DNA of 64,000 bases from Cymbidium sinense (lineage: Eukaryota > Streptophyta > Magnoliopsida > Asparagales > Orchidaceae). The stretch covers positions 9,403,179 through 9,467,178 of the forward strand of contig CM038228.1 of assembly GCA_021442155.1 (NCBI GenBank), read 5' to 3'. Position numbers and translations under genes: made by a program. The notes beneath the pieces were generated by a model. The model made no database searches. It saw nothing but the letters and a program-made list of their open reading frames with translations, and had not been told where the DNA came from. Shown piece by piece: positions 58,401 to 64,000 of this stretch; positions within the stretch are counted from its first letter, which is position 1; each line of letters opens with the position of its first letter.

Positions 58401-58546
58401 ACAAGATCATTTAACCTCTGGTGTTCCAAATTATTTCTTCTTTTTGTATGAATTTGTTCAAAATTTCTTTCACAAGATCATTTAACCTATGGTGTTCAAA
58501 TTTTTCTTTCTTTTTTGTATGAATTTATTGAAAAACTCAATTTCTT
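58401..58546. repeat. 71-bp tandem duplication in the hAT C-terminal domain
   Basis: ACAAGATCATTTAACCT-TGG... recurs at 58401 and 58472. Each copy encodes (minus strand) the KRKN..EH.RLNDLV-like end of the dimerisation domain, so the domain is doubled and broken. Confidence 0.8.
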
Positions 58547-60399
58547 TCACCAGAAGAAGAAGTTTGGCTTAAAATTCTAATTTTTGTAAATTAGAGCACT
58601 AGAACCAAACATCTTCCACCATTCATCCATATAAAATCTTAAAATATAAAATATGTCAATAAAAGATAATGAGATACAATGAAGAATAAATGAAATTATG
58701 AAAAATTCACTAACAGTTGCATTTCTTTGGCCATAGTCTGATCCAAAACTTTTTAAATTATCCCGATATATTCTAACTTCATTCATCGCCAATTTAAGCT
58801 TGTGACACATATCTTTATTTTCAATAAGTTCAATTAATCATTGCATAACTTCTAGTTTTTGACAGTGATTCTCTTGATCATACTGAAAATATGGATTTAA
58901 GAAATAAGCAGCTGAGTGGATACCTTGGTGGAGTTGTTCATCCCATCTTTTCTTAATAATATAAGTATATGGCTTATACAATCTTTTAACACCTCTAAAC
59001 ATTCTTTTAAGTGGCTTTCTTGTTCTATACATGCCATCATAAACATAACCAAGGGATGGTTTTTTCGTCTGAATCAACAACTCATAATAATCTTATTAAT
59101 GGTCCTGTTATTTTTGACATGATTAAACAATCATTCCAAAATTTGTTATCCATGATGATAGAGGATGCTTCTTTTTCCTTTAATGATTTTTGCTAACTTT
59201 GAATCCACATAAAGCTTATTTGTAGCAAGAGCTTGCAAATCATGTTTATGATCATATATACTCTTCAAAGTAATAAAAGTTATTGCAAAATGAGTATTCT
59301 TCTTGTCCACCCTTGTCTTTTCCTCAACCAAGATAATAGGAAAATATGATTTTTAAATTAATATTGTTATCTTGATGCCTTAGCAAGATCCACTACATGA
59401 GGCAAGCTACCAATATCTTTTAAAATCAAATTCAAGGAATGTGCGCCTGAGAGACCAACAAATATTCTTGTACTTTTGATGCAATAACTCTCCGATATTA
59501 TAATTTGCTACATTATTATCAAGTTGCACAATATTTTTTGGACCTATCTTCACTCAAATAAAGAACAAAGAGTTGTAACATCTTTTTAATGTCGAAGCAT
59601 CAGATTTTTAAAAGATACTCCTCGAGGATAATAAAATAAAAAATTAATTATTGTTCTATTTATAACATATGTCCATCCATCAGTCATTAAAGTGCACCCT
59701 GTTTCCTTCCAACAACAGCTATAAGATTCAACTAAAGTTTACGTCTTCTTTGCAATCCCTCAATAGATTAATTCTCATGATATGATGGAAGTTCATAACT
59801 GGTTTAATAGCAAGTATTATCTATAGCTTTCTCAAATGCAAATTTAAAGCATTGAATGGAATACAAGCTCAGCAATGGCTATGTCAGCTCTCTGTACTAC
59901 TTCTTTAGATGCCAAAGCACTTTTTAAAGATGGTTATGACCCAGGTTTTGTTCTTGGAGCAAAGTAAGCATCAATTTCATCTACTTTTCTTTTTTCCTTT
60001 ATTTAATTCTTTATCATGTATAGTTGATGATTGTGATTTTGATAGATAAGAGCTTATCTCTTCTTCAATAATATCGATTATAAGGATGTACACTCTCTAT
60101 CCTCTTGTGTATCTTATTTTTTCTGAGATATTGCTTTTAAATTTTCTTGCATTTGAAAGTGAATATCATGTGAAACTTTTGCATGGAGCAATGTTCCCTT
60201 AACTCCTACTAATGTTGCTTCATTCTATTTATGCCTCCACCCTTGTATATTAATGCACAATACAAACACTTATACTGCTTTTTCCTAACAAAACATCTAG
60301 ATTCACTAAAATGATTTCAAGCCGGATCTATTTTCTCACGAACATTATGGGAAGACATAGAATTTTGACTTTCAGAAGGCTCCATCCTAAATATAATAA

Positions 60400-61412
60400 T
60401 AAATAAATGTTGAATAAATGAAAGAGAATGTGAATAAATAAATCGTCAAAATATATCTTATAAGAAGATGAATTGGTTCATCAAACTCAGCATGAACTTA
60501 TCATAAATCCATTTATATAAATTTAAAAATAGACATATAATAAAATCAATTCACTTATGAACTTTTATGAGAGAATAATAGTATAATACATACATAATAA
60601 TATTTATGAAGGAATCCGTGAGAGATACCAGAAAAAATACAAGATTAAATTAAAAATAATAGACTTTCTTCTATTTTTTCTTTCTTTGCCTTCTATAAAG
60701 GTCCATTTGGACTAAATCGTAGGTGACAAAGAAAAATAATAGAATTAGAAGGAATGCAATTGAAGTAAGTAGAAAAAAATTGGTTTCTCACATTCTGTAG
60801 TGTTGGGTTTTTGCATTGTCTTAGGACAATGGCTTGTCCTAGTTGGGTTTTCTTTAATATAGCTATACTATGAATATAACATGAAAATTGATAGATTTAG
60901 TGTTTATACTCTATAAATGTCCATGAAATATGGACTAATAGTTATTGATATGTATTTTATGAGTGTAAAGAAAATAATCAAGAAATAATTGCTAACTTAA
61001 AAGGAGATGAAATTTGAATAATAAAGCCATATAATAGAGCAACAATTTTGGAATGATTGGATGGGGTGAGAGAGAGGGAGAGGCAAGAAGGAGAGAACTT
61101 CACGGTGATGGTCAATCCGTATCGATATCCTTATGGCTTATGGGCGGAAGGGGCAAAGGGTGGGGGGGGGGGAGAAGAGGCGAAAGATACTTAAAAAACA
61201 CATCGTGGTGCCGTCAGGAGCCAATGTCATGTGGAGACAATTTGAGATACCCAATGCATCGCCCATCTAATCATGGACCCATCGATCAGACCGCTTCTCT
61301 GTTCCACCACCGATTTGTTGCAATCTCTCATGATTCACTACAGAGGTAGTTTTTGGAACATCGGCACGGCGATTCACTGAGTCTGAATCGGTCGATAATT
61401 TTAATAGCCATG
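60400..61412. other. hAT 5' non-coding region
   Basis: Lies between the transposase start and the right terminus. 61055-61370 is less AT-rich, with a poly-G run (about 61163-61173) and a plus-strand 98-codon frame (61053-61349) without recognisable motifs. It probably holds the transposase promoter on the minus strand. Confidence 0.4.
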
Positions 61413-61420
61413 GAATACAT
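61413..61420. repeat. hAT target-site duplication, right copy
   Basis: GAATACAT, identical to 57332-57339. Confidence 0.9.
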
Positions 61421-62459
61421 GCTATGGGGGTCTTCATTCTTCATATCTTCTTATCTTCCTTCTTTGATTTAGATGTGTTTGCTTCAAAGGCATCACAGGG
61501 CCTCCCACGATAAAGTCTTCTGGCCACTGCTCATCATAATCCCTCATAGCACTAATCTTGATTCCTATTACAAAATTGCATTCATATAGAAAAAGTAAAT
61601 CTAACTACACTTACAAAATAGATGTTAGCTAAACACACATACAATCCCAAGAAGTTATATGTATAATTTGGACTTAGCACCCTGAACATGGGTAACGAAG
61701 CCCACCAGTCTTAACTTGGATTATGCTTAGGGGTTTAAGCAAATTGCAAAGAGAGTATTTATATTTATTTTTAAACATCTCTTAAGCACAATCCCCTGCA
61801 AAAGATATGATCAGGATAAGAGCAATCTAACATCTACTCTATGAAGCATACACCTTAACATCTAGTCTGAAATATTACACCATAAAATAAAATATACATC
61901 ACATCATCTAACATAAAGCTAGAAGTGGTGACTTAATTCTAATGTGTGTGTTAAGGCTCTGTGTGGTATGTCTTAACTAAGCATTAGAGTTATACTTTTC
62001 TAAGTTTGGAAACTATTCAAGTTAACATGATGGTGGGTTTCATTTGAAGTTATTTAATTGATTTGTGAATTTTAATTTATATTTTGTTTTATTTCATGTA
62101 ATTTACACTTAGCAACTAAGTGTTGTAAAGAGAAGGAAGAGGATTACCCTCTTTCATCCCTAATTTAAGCCATTTTCTAAAGCATATTTACTTTATTTAA
62201 TTCTCTTTAGTGAATGGCTTATTAAGTGATTTTTAATTAATCCCAAGTTTAGGTTAACTTTAAATGATATTATACAATGTGAAAGGCTTCTTAAGATTAA
62301 TCTAATTGAATTACTATCACATGACATATATTAAACCATTCCTTTCTATCACATGTAGCATGCATATGAGTTAATATGTTTTAGCATACTTTAATGATGA
62401 TGAATGTGCATGTTTGGAATTTATCTTTTATTTTGATTGAATTATATAAACATATAAAT

Positions 62460-63115
62460 CAAAGCTCAATCAAAATTATAATTCCAAAATACATAAGGAT
62501 GGAATCACATAAGTACGTGTCATTGTTAACTGGGAAGTGAGGTAATAAAACAAATTCCTTGGGCTAGTTAAAGCCTGTGGGATGTCCAAATTATATACTT
62601 ATTAACATTCCAAACCTATGTAAATCTATACATGAATAAGGAAAAGAGAACACTAATTTATACATAACACATACTAATAACTTAGGTGAATATGAATGCA
62701 TGCATTTTTAGTAAAAAATAGGAGATCTTCATCTTTTATTTAAGTACACATACACATTTATAAAAGATGTGAGCAAGTACTTGCCATTGTTAACCAGGGA
62801 AGTAATCAAATGACCTCCTTGGGACTAGCTAAAGCCTCATTCCGGATGTCCCACCAAACACATATCTTAAATACACTTTATACACAACTATAAAGATGAA
62901 AACTATGCAAAGATTGTATTTTCTTTAATTAAATCATTTAGACATATGAATTAAATATCCAAATTCTAATATAAAAATACATAAGAATGAAACCAAATGA
63001 GTACGTGCCATTATTAAACACGATGTGAGGTAATCAAATGACCTCCTTTAACTAAACTCGTATTCCCGGGATGTCCAGACTATATACCCATTATTATTCA
63101 AATTTATGTAAATCT
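62460..63115. repeat. Three tandem units of about 240 bp in family C copy 3
   Basis: Units at about 62490-62610, 62745-62880 and 62970-63090 share GTACGTGCCATTGTTAA-like, GAGGTAATCAAATGACCTCC, CTAGCTAAAGCC-like and GGATGTCC. They correspond, inverted, to the two units at 31289-31745 in copy 2. Confidence 0.75.
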
Positions 63116-64000
63116 ATATATGAATCATAAGAAAGAGAGCTTTATTTAATATGCTTAAGCTATAAACACAAAAAATATATATTCATAACTATTTACACTC
63201 TAAGTATTATAATTGATTTATAAACTTTGAAAAATAGTTTTGAATTTACATAATAATACATATATTTTAATTAAGCTAACACATGGAAGCTTACATAAAG
63301 GAAATTCATTTGATTTATTTAAATTTGAATGCATAAGTGCATGAAATCAAATGGCATACAACATTTAATGTTATTAGAAAGAAAAAACTAAACATAACCA
63401 CATGGTTCATTCAATTAAACTAATTCCTAAGGACAATCATATTAAATAAACCCATTTAAAGAGAACCAAAGTTTCTTTATTAATTCATGAAATTTTAATT
63501 AAGTTTAATAAAGAGAAGAATTTTTTTGCTAGTTTAACTCCATTCCCATATCGATGAACTTAATTGGTTTAAGAAAATATAATTTAGTGGATTTTATGAG
63601 TTAATTAAGTTGGATTCTTAATTAAATCAATTATTTACCCTTACTTATGCTTCTTCAATTTTATTAACCACTTAATTATGAGCTACAAATGATATGAACA
63701 TATGAGAAAATAAAATTGCAATACTCTTACAAGGACCTAATGCAAATGGCTCATGATTAAGAGTTAATTAAATTAAAGATCCTAATTAAGTACTTTTATG
63801 ATTTTCCCACACTTATGGGCAAATCATAATTTTCTTAAGGGTCTTTATGTTATTAAACACATAAAGAGGAACCCTTAATTCCATTGTTACTTATCTGATG
63901 TGATAATGATTTTGATTTGATTAATTTAGCCACTTAATTAACTAATTAATCTCTTAATTAATGTCATTTTAATTAATTTTCCTTTAAAGAGAAATGGACT

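Larger units (their letters stand above)
57900..60387 (-). pseudogene. hAT transposase with BED zinc finger, degenerate
   Basis: Would cut and paste the element. Minus-strand order: start MEPSESQNSMSSHNVREKID (60387), then a BED finger (YKCLYC, then a degenerate MKQH) with a stop where tryptophan is expected. The DDE-region words QLDNNVANY and LLHQKYKNI follow at about 59480-59530. Next come FAITFITLKSIYDHKHDL (59146-59331), KPSLGYVYDGMYRTRKPL and KKRWDEQLHQGIHSAAYFLNP (58838-59080), and MDEWWKMFGSSA (58577-58630). The C-terminal dimerisation part is disrupted by a 71-bp tandem duplication. An acidic tail (EEYTPELNYDDLENEIY) is followed by a 74-bp GT...AG intron (58105-58032) and a last exon. 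Several frameshifts and stops. Confidence 0.85.
57340..61412 (-). mobile_element. hAT transposon, 4,073 bp, complete but inactive
   Basis: Left end CAAGGTTGTGAAAACTAG. The right end on the opposite strand is CATGGCTATTAAAATTATCG, an imperfect terminal inverted repeat starting CA. Subterminal text on the left (AAGGTCGAACCAGGGTCGAA) is the repeated GGTCGAACC motif of this plant hAT group. It has a perfect 8-bp duplication GAATACAT, the hAT length. It splits family C copy 3 exactly at these points. The transposase is on the minus strand and has stops. Confidence 0.93.
55826..64000 (-). mobile_element. Family C element, copy 3 (inverted, partial, interrupted by hAT)
   Basis: Starts TATGGTGTTTATTTTTGG at the left, the reverse complement of the family C end (CACCA.A). 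It runs collinear with copy 2 in reverse: 55826-57339 matches 34110 down to about 32600, and 61413-64000 matches about 32580 down to 29950. It leaves the window before its other terminus. After removing the hAT insertion about 4.1 kb of the unit is visible. Non-coding. Confidence 0.8.

Noticed and set aside
1..64000. tRNA, rRNA or other structural RNA genes
   Set aside because: No cloverleaf with B-box GGTTCGAATCC and acceptor pairing was noticed by eye. Short lookalikes in the LTR leader are better explained as a primer-binding site relic. A tRNA scan could not be run.

Overview
This is an AT-rich nuclear segment of a flowering plant. The evidence is Ty3/gypsy retrotransposons of the Tat type (with a second, archaeal-type RNase H), a plant hAT transposon, a plant copia-type LTR remnant, two pseudogene copies related to PEP-carboxylase kinase, and many (TA)n and (AG)n microsatellites. 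I cannot name the species. I found no intact protein-coding gene; every recognisable coding segment carries stops, frameshifts or lost catalytic residues. The window is a nest of transposable elements and tandem repeats.

Layout. 320-2790: about 25 tandem units, each carrying an inverted repeat whose stem sequence changes while the stem is kept. 2985-4008: fragment of a long non-coding repeat called here 'family C'. 4010 to about 15110: gypsy element A, minus strand (3' region, integrase, archaeal RNase H, RNase H, RT, protease, gag, 5' LTR). 15110-20160: non-coding DNA with a cluster of GC hairpins, an AG-rich minisatellite and a satellite of about 115 bp. 20180-22020: a tandem pair of kinase pseudogenes, each followed by (TA)n. 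22020-23665: AT-rich repeat DNA. 23666-47770: gypsy element B, minus strand, with both LTRs. Its 3' LTR is split by a 7,261-bp copy of family C at 26850-34110, flanked by GAGGT/AAGGT. 47771-49960: AT-rich repeat DNA with a Helitron-like 3' end. 49988-50187: terminal fragment of family C. 50190-55820: degraded DNA with a gypsy integrase trace and a copia LTR remnant. 55826-64000: a third family C copy running off the window, interrupted by a 4,073-bp hAT element (57340-61412) with a perfect 8-bp target duplication.

History. Element B is older than the family C copy in its LTR, and the hAT is younger than the family C copy it interrupts. A and B belong to one gypsy family but have decayed differently. 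A has lost the first RT aspartate and both integrase aspartates. B has lost the protease aspartate. Neither could be autonomous.

The two most unusual signals are the hairpin array at the left end, whose arms appear to covary around a fixed loop, and family C, a 7.3-kb TG...CA unit without coding capacity or a visible second LTR.
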